A stretch of 64,000 bases of DNA from Acidobacterium capsulatum ATCC 51196 (GTDB taxonomy: Bacteria > Acidobacteriota > Terriglobia > Terriglobales > Acidobacteriaceae), in contig NC_012483.1 of the NCBI RefSeq assembly GCF_000022565.1, forward strand, positions 1,922,001-1,986,000. Direction: 5' to 3'. Within the stretch, counting starts at the first letter, position 1, and every line of letters starts with the position of its first letter. The position numbers and the translations under genes are program-made. Below are positions 7,595 to 16,356 of this stretch, piece by piece. The notes under the pieces are model-generated. The model had not been told where the DNA came from. It did not search any database and was given only the letters and a program-made list of their open reading frames with translations.

Positions 7595-9019
7595 TTACGG
7601 CTTGAGTTTGCTGAAGAGGTTCAGCTTTGAGACGTCGTTGAACATCACAAAGGCGAAGAACAGAATCAGCACCACAAAGGCGACCTGATAGATGCGCTCT
7701 TTGATCTCGATCTTGAGGTCGTGGCGCAGAATCTCTTCAATCACCAGAAACGTAATCATGCCGCCATCAAGAATCGGGAACGGCAGCAGGTTCATGATGC
7801 CGAGGTTGAGGCTGATGAGCGCCATCAGGTTGATGAGCGGCTGCCAGCCCGGCATCTGCACGGCCTCGCCGGTTTCGCGGGCAATGCCGATGGGGCCGCT
7901 CAACTGCTGCAGGCCGGTCTTGTGCGTGACCAGGCGGTGCAGCACGTCCAGAATGTAGCCGGAGTAATGCGCGTTGATCACCGCCGACTGGCGCAGCGCC
8001 GCAAAGAAGGGCATCTGCTCAATGTTGTAAGGCGGCTGGGCAACGCCAAAGCCGAGGCGGTAGCCCATCTGTCCGCTGCCGTCATCGCCCCACTTGGGCG
8101 TGACGGTAAGCTGCTGTGTCTGGCCGTCGCGCAAAATGGTCATGGTCACAGGCTGCCCATGCTGCTGCTGCAGCCAGGCAATCACGGCCATCACCGAGTG
8201 CAGCGGCACGCCGTTGAGCGCCGCGACCTTGTCGCCCGGCTTCAGACCGGCCTTGGCGGCGGGGAAGCCCGGCACAATGTCGGTCACCTTCATGGGCCCG
8301 TTCTGCATGCGCGGAATCAGGCCCACTTCATCCAGGCTGAAGTCCTGCCCCTTGGTCGGGTCGGCGATGAACAGGTGCGTGGAGACATCTTCGCTCTTGC
8401 CATTCACCGTGCGCTCCACCGTCACGGGGATGGTCGAGTTCGCATCGAGCGCGGCGCGAATGCGCACCTGCTGCCAGGTGGGGTCATGGGCCACGTCGAA
8501 CTGCAGAATCTTGTCGCCCGCCTCGAGGCCCGCCCTGGCGGCGGCGGAGTTGGCCTTGACCACATCGATCACCGCCGGCTCTGACAGGTAGCGATCCACC
8601 TCGTTGTGCATCATGTAGAGGCCGGTCATGAGGCCAAAGGCCAACAGAAAATTAGCCACCGGGCCGGCCAGCGCGATGATGATGCGCTGCCAGCGGGGCT
8701 TGGAGTTCAGGTCGCCGGGGTCGAGCACGCGCGGGCCGTCTTCGTCCTTGCCCGTCTTGTTGCCGGTGTTCAGCGGAACGGTGCCATCGCCGCCCAGCTC
8801 GCCGGCCATCTTCACATAGCCGCCCAGCGGCAGCAGGCAGACGCGGTAGTCCGTGTCGCCCCGGCGAAAGCCGAAGAGCCGCGTGCCAAAGCCGATCGAG
8901 AAGACCTCCACGCGCACGCCAAAGGCCTTGGCGGCGATGAAATGGCCGAGCTCATGCACGAGCACCATGATGCCCAGCACAATGAGCATGGAGACAGTGG
9001 CGGTTAGGAAAAATGGCAT
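7595..9019 (-). CDS. rseP: RIP metalloprotease RseP (site-2 protease)
   Basis: 474 residues. The first membrane helix carries the zinc motif HELGH (residues 22-26). GFGTRLFGF and a membrane-reentrant region follow, then two PDZ domains (about 130-210 and 225-310). The third zinc ligand is in the LDG motif near residue 418, in the penultimate membrane helix. RseP cuts anti-sigma factors and remnant signal peptides within the inner membrane. Linkage to dxr and cdsA is the widely conserved arrangement; uppS, often next to them, is 13 kb away here. Confidence 0.94.
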   Translation of the reverse strand: MPFFLTATVSMLIVLGIMVLVHELGHFIAAKAFGVRVEVFSIGFGTRLFGFRRGDTDYRVCLLPLGGYVKMAGELGGDGTVPLNTGNKTGKDEDGPRVLDPGDLNSKPRWQRIIIALAGPVANFLLAFGLMTGLYMMHNEVDRYLSEPAVIDVVKANSAAARAGLEAGDKILQFDVAHDPTWQQVRIRAALDANSTIPVTVERTVNGKSEDVSTHLFIADPTKGQDFSLDEVGLIPRMQNGPMKVTDIVPGFPAAKAGLKPGDKVAALNGVPLHSVMAVIAWLQQQHGQPVTMTILRDGQTQQLTVTPKWGDDGSGQMGYRLGFGVAQPPYNIEQMPFFAALRQSAVINAHYSGYILDVLHRLVTHKTGLQQLSGPIGIARETGEAVQMPGWQPLINLMALISLNLGIMNLLPFPILDGGMITFLVIEEILRHDLKIEIKERIYQVAFVVLILFFAFVMFNDVSKLNLFSKLKP

Positions 9020-9050
9020 AAAAGCTTTTCGAAAGAAGTCCTGAATCTGA

Positions 9051-10247
9051 TTAGACGCGGGAGGGTGTGGCCGCGTCGCGGAAAGCCGGGGCTAGCAACT
9101 TGCGCGCGGTCTCGCGAGCCTGTTCATCGAGCGCGAGCACTTCTGTGATGCTCTGCGGATGCCGATGAGGCGTCGCCTCCAGTACCTGCTCTATTGTACG
9201 TGGGATGCCCGGAAACGGGATGACCCCTTCGAGGAATGCCTCCACGGCAATCTCATCGGCGGCATTGAGCGCGATGGTGTGCGCGCCGCCGGTTTCCGCC
9301 GCCTCGTAGGCCAGCCGCAGGCAGGGGAAGCGCTCGAAGTCCGGCGTCTCAAAGGTGAGCTGGCTGAGCGCGGTCATGTCAAAGGTCAGCTCCGAGGCCA
9401 CCCGCTCCGGCCAGGTCATGGCATAGAGAATCGGCAGGCGCATGTCGGTGACGGAAATCTGCGCCAGCAGGCTGCCATCCACATATTCCACCAGCGAATG
9501 CACCGTCGATTGCGGATGCACGGTCACCTTGACGGCCGAGGGCGGCAAGTCAAAGAGGCGGCAGGCCTCGATGATCTCCAGGCCTTTGTTGAGCATGGTG
9601 GCCGAGTCAATCGTGATGCGGCGGCCCATCACCCACGTGGGATGCTTGAGGGCCTGCGCCACGGTGATGTGCTCAAAGTCGGCCAGCGGCAGCGTCCGGA
9701 AGGGCCCTCCCGAGGCGGTGAGCCAGATCTGCTTCACCTCGTGGAGATCGCCGGCGCGCATGCACTGGTGAATCGCGTTGTGCTCGGAGTCAATGGGCAG
9801 CAGCGGCACGTTTTTGGCGCGGGCGGCGGCGTTCAGCAGGTCTCCGGCGGCCACCATGGCCTCTTTGTTGGCCAGGCCGACGGGCTTGCCCGCCTCGACG
9901 GCGGCGTAAGTCGCTTCGAGACCAGCCACGCCCACGATGGCCGAAACTACAAAGTCCACCTCAGGCAGCGTGGCCACGCGGACGGTTCCGGCGGTGCCGT
10001 GCAGCACCTCGATGCCGGTGACTCCGGCAGCCTTGAGGCGCGCGGCCAGCTGGGCGGCGAGTTCTTCGGTGGCGAGTGAAATCGCCAAGGGACGCCAGCG
10101 GCAGGCCTGCTCAAACGCAGCCTCCAGGTTGCGCCCCGCGGCCAGCGAGGCCACGGCAAATCGCTCAGGAAAACTCTCGATGATGCTGAGGGTGCTCTGC
10201 CCGATGGAACCGGTCGAGCCCAGGATGGCGATGCGCTTCAAAGACAT
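9051..10247 (-). CDS. dxr: 1-deoxy-D-xylulose 5-phosphate reductoisomerase
   Basis: 398 residues from the ATG at 10247, preceded directly by AAAGGA. A longer frame extends upstream but adds a non-homologous tail. NADPH binding is seen in GSTGSIG (residues 10-16). The metal and substrate site includes PIDSEHNAI, TASGGPFR and the stretch TWVMGRRITIDSATMLNKGLE. It commits DXP to the MEP isoprenoid pathway. Gene order on this strand is cdsA-dxr-rseP. A REP-like hairpin separates it from cdsA, which may attenuate or stabilise transcripts. Confidence 0.95.
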   Translation of the reverse strand: MSLKRIAILGSTGSIGQSTLSIIESFPERFAVASLAAGRNLEAAFEQACRWRPLAISLATEELAAQLAARLKAAGVTGIEVLHGTAGTVRVATLPEVDFVVSAIVGVAGLEATYAAVEAGKPVGLANKEAMVAAGDLLNAAARAKNVPLLPIDSEHNAIHQCMRAGDLHEVKQIWLTASGGPFRTLPLADFEHITVAQALKHPTWVMGRRITIDSATMLNKGLEIIEACRLFDLPPSAVKVTVHPQSTVHSLVEYVDGSLLAQISVTDMRLPILYAMTWPERVASELTFDMTALSQLTFETPDFERFPCLRLAYEAAETGGAHTIALNAADEIAVEAFLEGVIPFPGIPRTIEQVLEATPHRHPQSITEVLALDEQARETARKLLAPAFRDAATPSRV

Positions 10248-10286
10248 TCCTTTGGGGCGGAAGCCCACCTTTTGGGGGCGGGTTAC

Positions 10287-10315
10287 GGCATGGCTAAAGC
10301 CATGCCCTGATACAA
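10287..10315. repeat. REP-like palindrome with CTGATACAA tail
   Basis: GGCATGGCT and AGCCATGCC form a 9-bp stem around AA, followed by CTGATACAA. A copy with compensating stem changes (GGCACGGCT / AGCCGTGCC) lies at 13948-13976, and a partial inverse copy at 16464-16481. Confidence 0.8.
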
Positions 10316-10332
10316 GATATTTCCCGAAAGTA

Positions 10333-11157
10333 TTAGAAATACTGCTGGGCAATCTGAGCGTACCACAGCAGCGGAGCCGCCAGCAGCAGCGCATCGATGC
10401 GGTCAAGCATGCCGCCATGGCCCGGCAGCAGCGTGCCGGAATCCTTCACGCCCGCGCCGCGCTTGAGCCCCGACTCCACCAGGTCGCCCAGTTGGGCGGC
10501 AGCGTTGAGCAGCACGGCCAGAATGAGCCAATGCACGATCGATCCCGGATAGCTGAGCGCGTTGACCCCATGATTGGCCAGAAAACCCGCCAGCCAGATG
10601 AGAAAGAGCGCCGACAAGGCGCTGGCGGCGAGCGAAGCTGCCGCGCCCTCCCAGGTTTTGCCCGGGCTCAGATGCGGAGCCATCTTGTGGCGGCCAAAGA
10701 GTTTGCCGATATAGAGCGCAGCAATGTCGCCGGCCCAGACCGCGAAGAAAAGGAAGAGCAGCAGCGCCGGGCCATTCTCCTGCGCGCTCAACAGCGGCAG
10801 CGTAATCAGCGAGAGACCGATATAGAACACCCCGAAGGTGGAGAAGGCCGCATCCGGCAGAATCCGGTTGAGCGGCGAGCGAAAGGTACACAGTGCCAGC
10901 AGAATCAGCGCGATACCGCCCAGCAGCGGCGTCAGCAGGTCAGGAAACCGGAAGGCGAAGAAGAACAGCACGGCCACCGCAATGCACGTCGCCACGCGGG
11001 GCGTTTTAGCTCCCATGCCGTCGGCGAGGGCCAGATACTCCCACAGGGCAAGCTCGGCCACGGCGGCGCAGGCCAGAGTGAAGAGCCAGAAGGGGGCCCA
11101 GAAGACCAGAAGAATGGCAATAGGGATCAGGACAACAGCCGTGAGAATTCGCTTCAT
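10333..11157 (-). CDS. cdsA: phosphatidate cytidylyltransferase CdsA
   Basis: 274 residues from the ATG at 11157, which has AGGA immediately upstream. There are about seven hydrophobic segments. The C-terminal family signature is present as GDLVESGLKR...KDSGTLLPGHGGMLDRID. The enzyme makes CDP-diacylglycerol from phosphatidic acid and CTP in the inner membrane. It sits at the head of the cdsA-dxr-rseP group and is divergent from the VWFA-like gene at 11335. An upstream in-frame extension has no homology and would overlap the promoter region. Confidence 0.93.
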   Translation of the reverse strand: MKRILTAVVLIPIAILLVFWAPFWLFTLACAAVAELALWEYLALADGMGAKTPRVATCIAVAVLFFFAFRFPDLLTPLLGGIALILLALCTFRSPLNRILPDAAFSTFGVFYIGLSLITLPLLSAQENGPALLLFLFFAVWAGDIAALYIGKLFGRHKMAPHLSPGKTWEGAAASLAASALSALFLIWLAGFLANHGVNALSYPGSIVHWLILAVLLNAAAQLGDLVESGLKRGAGVKDSGTLLPGHGGMLDRIDALLLAAPLLWYAQIAQQYF

Positions 11158-11334
11158 TCCTATGGAAGGATACACGCTGGGGAGCGGAAAGCCGGGCGAA
11201 ATCGGGGCAGCGGCAGCAGCAAAAAGGCAAAAGCCGGGTTGCCATGAGATAGAAAAGCATTGGGGCAGGATGCGCTTTTTCTGGCCATTCTGCCGTCTAA
11301 TGAAGCAGGTTGTAGGGTGTCGGGAGGAAGAGAT

Positions 11335-12300
11335 ATGAGAAATCCACTGCAAACCAACTGGAAGCGCACGACCTTAAAACGCTGGATGGGGGCGAGCGCG
11401 GCGATCCTGCTGCTGGGCGCGACGGCATGGGCGCAGCCCAAGGGACCGGGACAAGGCATGGCGACCGTCACGGTCATAAGTAAGCAGGCCGACGCCGCCG
11501 CGCCCGCGGTAACGGAGAACGACCTGAATCTCCGCGTCGATGGGCGTCCGGCGCATATCACCGGATGGCGTCACGCCTCCGGGCCGCTCGAAGTCGTGCT
11601 GCTCATCGACAACGGCGCGCGCACCAGCCTGGGCCAGCAGATGAATGACATTCGCGGCTTTGTGCGCGAACTGCCCCAGGACGCGGCCATCGGCATTGCC
11701 TACATGCAGAATGGGCAGGCCCAGTTCACCGGCCCCATGACCACCAACAAGGAGATGGCGCTCAAGGAACTGCGCCTGCCGGTCGGCACACCGGGCAGCA
11801 GCGCCAGCCCCTACTTCTGCCTGTCGGACCTGGCCAAGCACTGGCCCTCCCGCGAGCAGGACGCGCGCCGCGAGGTCATCATGATCACCAACGGCGTGGA
11901 CAACTATGAGCCTCGCTACGACCCGAACGACCCCTATGTACAGGCGGCGATTCGCGACTCGCTCCAGGCCGGACTGGTGGTCAACTCCATCTACTGGACC
12001 AACTCCGGTTGGTTTGGCCACACCGCCTACGCCGCCAACACCGGGCAGAACCTGCTCATCCAGGTCGCGCAAGCCACCGGCGGCAAGCTTTACTGGCAGG
12101 GGCTGGGTAATCCGGTCAGCTTCCAGCCCTACTTCAAAGAGCTTCTGAAGCGCTTTGACGAGCAGTATCAACTGAGCTTCACCGCCCAGATGCAGGAGCG
12201 CAAGCCCTACGTGGCCAACATGAAACTGAAGGTGCGGACGCCCGGCGTGAAGGTGGACGCGCCGAACCGGATCTGGCTGACGAACGCGGGAACGGAGTAA
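11335..12300 (+). CDS. secreted VWFA-like domain protein
   Basis: 321 residues from the ATG at 11335, which has GGGAGGAAGAG upstream. A signal peptide ends near AWAQP at residue 33. A von Willebrand factor A-like domain spans about residues 85-280, starting with VVLLIDNGARTS. The metal-binding DxSxS motif is altered there, so metal binding is doubtful. MITNGVDNYEPRY and a typical end (QLSFTAQ...VKVRTPGVKV) match the VWFA-related proteins abundant in acidobacteria. The function is unknown; protein-protein contact in the periplasm is likely. Confidence 0.8.
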   Translation: MRNPLQTNWKRTTLKRWMGASAAILLLGATAWAQPKGPGQGMATVTVISKQADAAAPAVTENDLNLRVDGRPAHITGWRHASGPLEVVLLIDNGARTSLGQQMNDIRGFVRELPQDAAIGIAYMQNGQAQFTGPMTTNKEMALKELRLPVGTPGSSASPYFCLSDLAKHWPSREQDARREVIMITNGVDNYEPRYDPNDPYVQAAIRDSLQAGLVVNSIYWTNSGWFGHTAYAANTGQNLLIQVAQATGGKLYWQGLGNPVSFQPYFKELLKRFDEQYQLSFTAQMQERKPYVANMKLKVRTPGVKVDAPNRIWLTNAGTE

Positions 12301-12307
12301 GACTCGG

Positions 12308-12340
12308 CCCCGGGTCCGAACTGACGGACCCGGGGCACCC
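12308..12340. repeat. hairpin with CACCC tail between convergent genes
   Basis: CCCCGGGTCCG (12308-12318) pairs with CGGACCCGGGG (12325-12335), followed by CACCC. The stem is nearly identical to that at 57403-57434. Its place between the ends of the VWFA-like gene and gltX allows a role as a terminator, but no T-tract follows. Confidence 0.75.
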
Positions 12341-12396
12341 CCGCGGTTTACGGGAGGGAAATTAGTTCGCGGGCTCGGAGTAAGACCGCTTCCGCC

Positions 12397-13842
12397 TCAG
12401 CCTTCGACGGAGATGGACGGGGCGGCCCGCAGCCGCTCCACCACCCGCTCGCGGCCGAGATGGACCATGACGGCAAAGAGGCTGGGTGCGACGGCCTGCC
12501 CGGTGAGCGCCACGCGCGAGCCGTTGATGAGCGCGCCGGCCTTCAGGCCCTTTTCTTCGGCAAAGGCGCGCAGCACCTGCTCGGTCGAGGCTTCGGTGAA
12601 CTCCGCCGCCCCGGCATAGCGCCCGGCCAGCTCGGCCAGGAGGGCGCGCACATTGGCGTCGGCGAGAAACTTGGCCACCGCCGCGGGATCGAACGCGAAT
12701 GTGTCGCTGAAGTAGGCGCAAAACGCGGTCGAGAAGTCCTTCAGGCTGCGCGCGCGGGGCTTCAGCAGCTCCATCCCGGCCAGAATCTCCTCCGCCGTGC
12801 GCGTGGGCGTGAAGCCGGCCTTCTGCCACTCTTCCTCGACCAGCGGCAGCAGCCGCTGGGCCGGGTAGGCGCGAATGTATTCGGTGTTGAACCAGGCCAG
12901 CTTGTCGTTGTCAAAGACGGCGTTCGACTTCGAGATGCCATCCAGACCGAAGAGCTGAATCAACTCTTCGGATGAGAAGATTTCGCGGTCCTTGTAGGCA
13001 GAGCCGGGCGTCCAGCCCAGCAGCGAGAGGAAGTTGCGGAAGGCCTCGGGCACGATGCCCATGTCCTTGTAGGCAATCACGCTGGTGGCGCCGTGACGCT
13101 TGGAGAGGCGCGTCTTGTCAGGCCCCAGAATCAGCGGCACGTGCGCAAAGACCGGCAGCGGCGCGCCGAGGGCGCGGTATTGCAGCACCTGCTTGGGGGT
13201 GTTTGAGAGGTGGTCCGCGCCGCGAATGATGTGCGTCAGGCGCATGTCCACGTCATCGGCGACCACACTGAGGTGATAGGTGGGGATGCCATCGGAGCGC
13301 AGCAGCACGAAGTCTTCAATCTCGCTGTTGGCAAACTCCACCTTGCCGAAGACGGCGTCATCAAAGCTGGTTGAGCCCCCCTCGGGCACGGCAAAGCGCA
13401 GGGCGGCAGGCTCACCGGCGGCCTTGCGCGCGGCGGCATCAGACGGAGCGATGCGGCGGCAGCGGCGGTCATACATCGGCGGGCGTCCGGCGGCGGTGGC
13501 TTCGGCGCGGCGCTGCTCCAGCTCCTCTTTGGTGCAGAAGCAGTGGTAGGCGTGGCCGCTCGCCAGCAGCTTTTCCGCCGTAGCGCGGTAAAGATCGAGC
13601 CGCTGCGACTGAAAGAACGGACCTTCATCCCAGTTGAGGCCAAGCCAGCGCATGCCCTCCAGAATGCCCTCGACCATGGCCTCAGAGGAGCGCTCAAAGT
13701 CGGTGTCTTCAATGCGAAGAATCAGCGTGCCGCCAAAGTGGCGGGCATAGAGCCAGTTGAAGAGCGCGGTGCGGGCTCCGCCGACGTGCAGATAGCCGGT
13801 GGGCGAGGGGGCAAAACGGACGCGAGGGGTGATTTCAGACAT
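12397..13842 (-). CDS. gltX: glutamyl-tRNA synthetase
   Basis: 481 residues, class I aminoacyl-tRNA synthetase. The HIGH-like motif is HVGG (residues 19-22) after RFAPSPTGYL, and the KMSKS-like motif is LSKRH (246-250). Cysteines at 101, 103 and 128 match the zinc-binding region of many bacterial GluRS. It charges tRNA-Glu; sequence alone does not show whether it also mischarges tRNA-Gln. It appears to be a single-gene unit bounded by repeats on both sides. Confidence 0.95.
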   Translation of the reverse strand: MSEITPRVRFAPSPTGYLHVGGARTALFNWLYARHFGGTLILRIEDTDFERSSEAMVEGILEGMRWLGLNWDEGPFFQSQRLDLYRATAEKLLASGHAYHCFCTKEELEQRRAEATAAGRPPMYDRRCRRIAPSDAAARKAAGEPAALRFAVPEGGSTSFDDAVFGKVEFANSEIEDFVLLRSDGIPTYHLSVVADDVDMRLTHIIRGADHLSNTPKQVLQYRALGAPLPVFAHVPLILGPDKTRLSKRHGATSVIAYKDMGIVPEAFRNFLSLLGWTPGSAYKDREIFSSEELIQLFGLDGISKSNAVFDNDKLAWFNTEYIRAYPAQRLLPLVEEEWQKAGFTPTRTAEEILAGMELLKPRARSLKDFSTAFCAYFSDTFAFDPAAVAKFLADANVRALLAELAGRYAGAAEFTEASTEQVLRAFAEEKGLKAGALINGSRVALTGQAVAPSLFAVMVHLGRERVVERLRAAPSISVEG

Positions 13843-13913
13843 TTTGAAAAGGGTAGTTCTCGATTTCAGATTTTAGCGGCTGGCGGTGATGGTTCTGTTC
13901 CGCCAAGACGCAG

Positions 13914-13976
13914 GGGCTAAAGCCCGATTTTTACTGTGGGCTCTTGCGGCACGGCTAAAGCCGTGCCCTGATACAA
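13914..13976. repeat. composite REP-like element in the gltX-ispF gap
   Basis: GGGCT-AA-AGCCC at 13914-13925 is followed, after a T-rich spacer, by GGCACGGCT-AA-AGCCGTGCC and CTGATACAA (13948-13976). Further on, GGGGCC...GGCCCC near 14038-14055 forms another stem. These elements fill most of the 303-bp gap between gltX and ispF, where no gene is seen. Confidence 0.75.
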
Positions 13977-14145
13977 ACTTCGTCGCTGCCTTGAAAGAGC
14001 TGAAGCCCGCCCACTCAGAGCCTTGCCGAATTCCCCGGGGCCGAACGGACGGCCCCGTTCGACTCGCCTTCGGCTCGCTCGGGGCAGGCTTCGGCGCACC
14101 CCGGTCTTTTTTTGTAGCGAGCTTTCGGGTGCGAACGCGGCTCTC

Positions 14146-14769
14146 TTAGGTGAAGTCTTCGGTGTCGTAGGCCGGCTTCTTGATGGCGGGCTTGGGGCTG
14201 CTGCCGCCCAGCTCGCCCAGCAGCTCGTCGATCTCTCCTGCGCTCACCGGAATCTCTTCGCCGATCTCGGCGTGCAGCACCTTCAGATCGTCGGATTCTT
14301 CGACCCTCTCCAGCAGCACGGTGGCATGCGCCTGCGCGACGTGATCGAGGCCGAGGCCCTCGGGCGTCTTAGCCTTGATGCTGATGTCGCCGAGCGGAAT
14401 ATCGAGCAGCGAGGCGACGCGCTCGCGCATCTCCCCGGCGATGGGCCCGATGCGCGGGGCGGCAAGCACCAGCGTGGTGTCCACATTGGCGATGCGGTAG
14501 CCCGCGTTCTGAATCTCTTCAAGCGCGATGTTCAAAAAAATGGCCGAGTCGGCGCCCTTCCAGCGCGGGTCGCCCGGCGGAAAAAAGCTGCCGATGTCTC
14601 CCGCCGCGACCGCGCCGAGCAGGGCGTCGGTGATGGCGTGCAGCAGCACATCGCCGTCGGAGTGACCGGCCAGCCCTTCGGGGTGCTCGATGGCCAGGCC
14701 ACCGATGCGCAATGGCACGCCCGGCTTGAAGGCGTGCGAGTCCCATCCATATCCAATGCGTATCTTCAT
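14146..14769 (-). CDS. ispF: MEcPP synthase IspF with C-terminal extension
   Basis: 207 residues. The core of about 156 residues has the metal ligands D10, H12 and H44 (GYGWDSHAF and GHSDGDVLLHA) and the substrate loop IKAKTPEGLG. It makes 2-C-methyl-D-erythritol 2,4-cyclodiphosphate in the MEP pathway. Some 50 extra residues follow (VEESDDLKVLHAEIGEE and a Pro/Lys-rich end) that are absent from typical IspF; their role is unknown. ispD lies 20 bases upstream on the same strand, so the two are probably one transcript. Confidence 0.93.
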   Translation of the reverse strand: MKIRIGYGWDSHAFKPGVPLRIGGLAIEHPEGLAGHSDGDVLLHAITDALLGAVAAGDIGSFFPPGDPRWKGADSAIFLNIALEEIQNAGYRIANVDTTLVLAAPRIGPIAGEMRERVASLLDIPLGDISIKAKTPEGLGLDHVAQAHATVLLERVEESDDLKVLHAEIGEEIPVSAGEIDELLGELGGSSPKPAIKKPAYDTEDFT

Positions 14770-14789
14770 CTGAGCTTCCGTCTTTCAGA

Positions 14790-15509
14790 TTACCTTGAAG
14801 AACGCTGGCGCAGGTAGAAGGCCGCCAGTTCGAGGTCGCCGGGCTGCGTAATCTTCATGTTTGAGGGCGAGCCGGGAACGACGGTGACCTGCGCTCCGGC
14901 GCGCTCGACCAGGCTGGCCTCGTCGGTGCCCGTGAAGCCGTCGGCCTCGGCCTCGGCAAAGGCGCGGCGCAGCAGCTCGCAGCGAAAGCCCTGCGGCGTC
15001 TGCGCCTGCACGATGTATTCGCGCGGAATGGTGGCGGTGATGATGGCTCCGGCGGCGGTGCGCTCCACCTGCTTGATGGTATCGACGGCGGGCAAGCCGA
15101 CGATGGCCGCGCCGCTCTTCTCAACAGCCTCGATGGTGCGGGCGATCACGGCCGGCTCAATGAGCGGACGCACCGCGTCATGCACCAGCACAATGTCTGA
15201 CGCGTCGCACTCGACCGTGGCCAGCGCGCGCGATACGCTTTGCTGGCGCGAATCGCCCCCGGCCACGACGCGAACCTTGTCCTGAAAGCCGTATTCGTTC
15301 ACCTGCGCCTGCACGCGCTCGATTTCATTGGGGCGCACAGCGACAATCATGGCGCTCACGGCCGGCACGGCGGCAAAGGCGCGCAGGGTGTGAATGAGCA
15401 CAGGAACGCCCTCCAGCTCAAGAAACTGCTTGGGCTGGTGAGGCGTATGAGAGCCAGCGGCCATGCGTGTGCCGAGGCCCGCTGCCGGAAGAATGACAAA
15501 TACCCGCAT
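14790..15509 (-). CDS. ispD: MEP cytidylyltransferase IspD
   Basis: 239 residues. The CTP-binding signature PAAGLGTRM is at residues 8-16, with K27 in the HQPKQF segment. Later motifs are VLVHDAVRPLI, TDEASLVE and PSNMKITQPGDL, the last being the usual C-terminal signature. It forms CDP-methylerythritol. In many proteobacteria ispD and ispF are adjacent or fused; here they are separate genes 20 bases apart. Confidence 0.95.
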   Translation of the reverse strand: MRVFVILPAAGLGTRMAAGSHTPHQPKQFLELEGVPVLIHTLRAFAAVPAVSAMIVAVRPNEIERVQAQVNEYGFQDKVRVVAGGDSRQQSVSRALATVECDASDIVLVHDAVRPLIEPAVIARTIEAVEKSGAAIVGLPAVDTIKQVERTAAGAIITATIPREYIVQAQTPQGFRCELLRRAFAEAEADGFTGTDEASLVERAGAQVTVVPGSPSNMKITQPGDLELAAFYLRQRSSR

Positions 15510-15559
15510 AGGAATCGGAGTATATCAGGGGATGGGCTCGCGGCTCATCCGCCGGGGTG

Positions 15560-15910
15560 TTAACGCTTTGCAAAGGTCTGCTTGAGTTTCTCGCCCTGCA
15601 CCTGCACCTCGGCGACCGTGTCTTCGAGCCGGCCCACAAAGTCCTCGGCGCGGCGCAGGTAGCCCGGCACGCGGTCCCACAACTCGGCGGCGGCCTCGGG
15701 ATTGTCAATGGCCATCAGCACTCCGGCGGCCACGGCGGCCAGCAGCGCGCCCTTGCGGCGGCCCGTCATCAGCAGGCATGCGCCGGCGACCAGCGAACCG
15801 GCCGCGGCAGTGCGGGTGAGCGATACATCCTCAGTCATTCGAGCCACTCCGTTGGACGATTGGGCTGGCAATTGGGCCTCCAGTGTTGTCGGGTAATCCT
15901 TCACCATCAT
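15560..15910 (-). CDS. small hypothetical membrane-associated protein
   Basis: 116 residues from the ATG at 15910; AGAAGAGA lies upstream, and the next codon is also ATG. One or two hydrophobic segments fall in about residues 34-65 (GSLVAGACLLM and ALLAAVAAGVLMA). The C-terminal half is amphipathic helix (RAEDFVGRLEDTVAEV). The organisation resembles YtxH-type small envelope proteins, but I cannot assign a family. It lies about 50 bases upstream of ispD's neighbourhood in the opposite reading sense of promoters, as a separate minus-strand unit. Confidence 0.65.
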   Translation of the reverse strand: MMVKDYPTTLEAQLPAQSSNGVARMTEDVSLTRTAAAGSLVAGACLLMTGRRKGALLAAVAAGVLMAIDNPEAAAELWDRVPGYLRRAEDFVGRLEDTVAEVQVQGEKLKQTFAKR

Positions 15911-15998
15911 TGTTCTCTTCTGCCCCTGTCGCAAATTGTGCTCCGGAAGGTAGGGTGCGCCTCAGGCGGCACGCGTTGCTTCGGCGGAGTGCGAGGCA

Positions 15999-16310
15999 TT
16001 AATCGAGGTCGAAATCGCGCAGCGGCTTGCCGGCGTCCGGAGACTCCTTGGCGCGCTTGAGCGCCTCGGCAAACTTCTTCTCGAGCACGTCGTTGCGGTT
16101 CTTTTCTGCATCGATCGACTGCTGAAAGAGGCTCTCCTTGCGCTGGTCCTGCTCGCGCATGGCGCGCGCCGCGGTCTCAAAGTCCTCAAAGGTACGCTTG
16201 CGCGGCGCAGGGGTGTGGCTGATGACCGTGCGGGTCTTGATGTCGATTTTCAGAGTCGCGCCGCAATCGGGGCAGGCGACTTCGAGATAAGTTTCATCCT
16301 TGGGTGCCAT
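15999..16310 (-). CDS. small zinc-ribbon-like protein
   Basis: 103 residues. A single CPDC knuckle is in residues 13-16, followed by a basic linker (TPAPRKR) and a long charged helix rich in Glu, Lys and Arg that is probably a coiled coil. Only one Cys pair is present, so a full zinc site would need dimerisation or other ligands. Function unknown. The gap between its start and bshC is filled by repeat arrays, so its promoter must lie in or next to them. Confidence 0.65.
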   Translation of the reverse strand: MAPKDETYLEVACPDCGATLKIDIKTRTVISHTPAPRKRTFEDFETAARAMREQDQRKESLFQQSIDAEKNRNDVLEKKFAEALKRAKESPDAGKPLRDFDLD

Positions 16311-16356
16311 ACAAGGCGGAATCTAGCACTCCGTGGGGCGAGATGCAACGGGGGGA

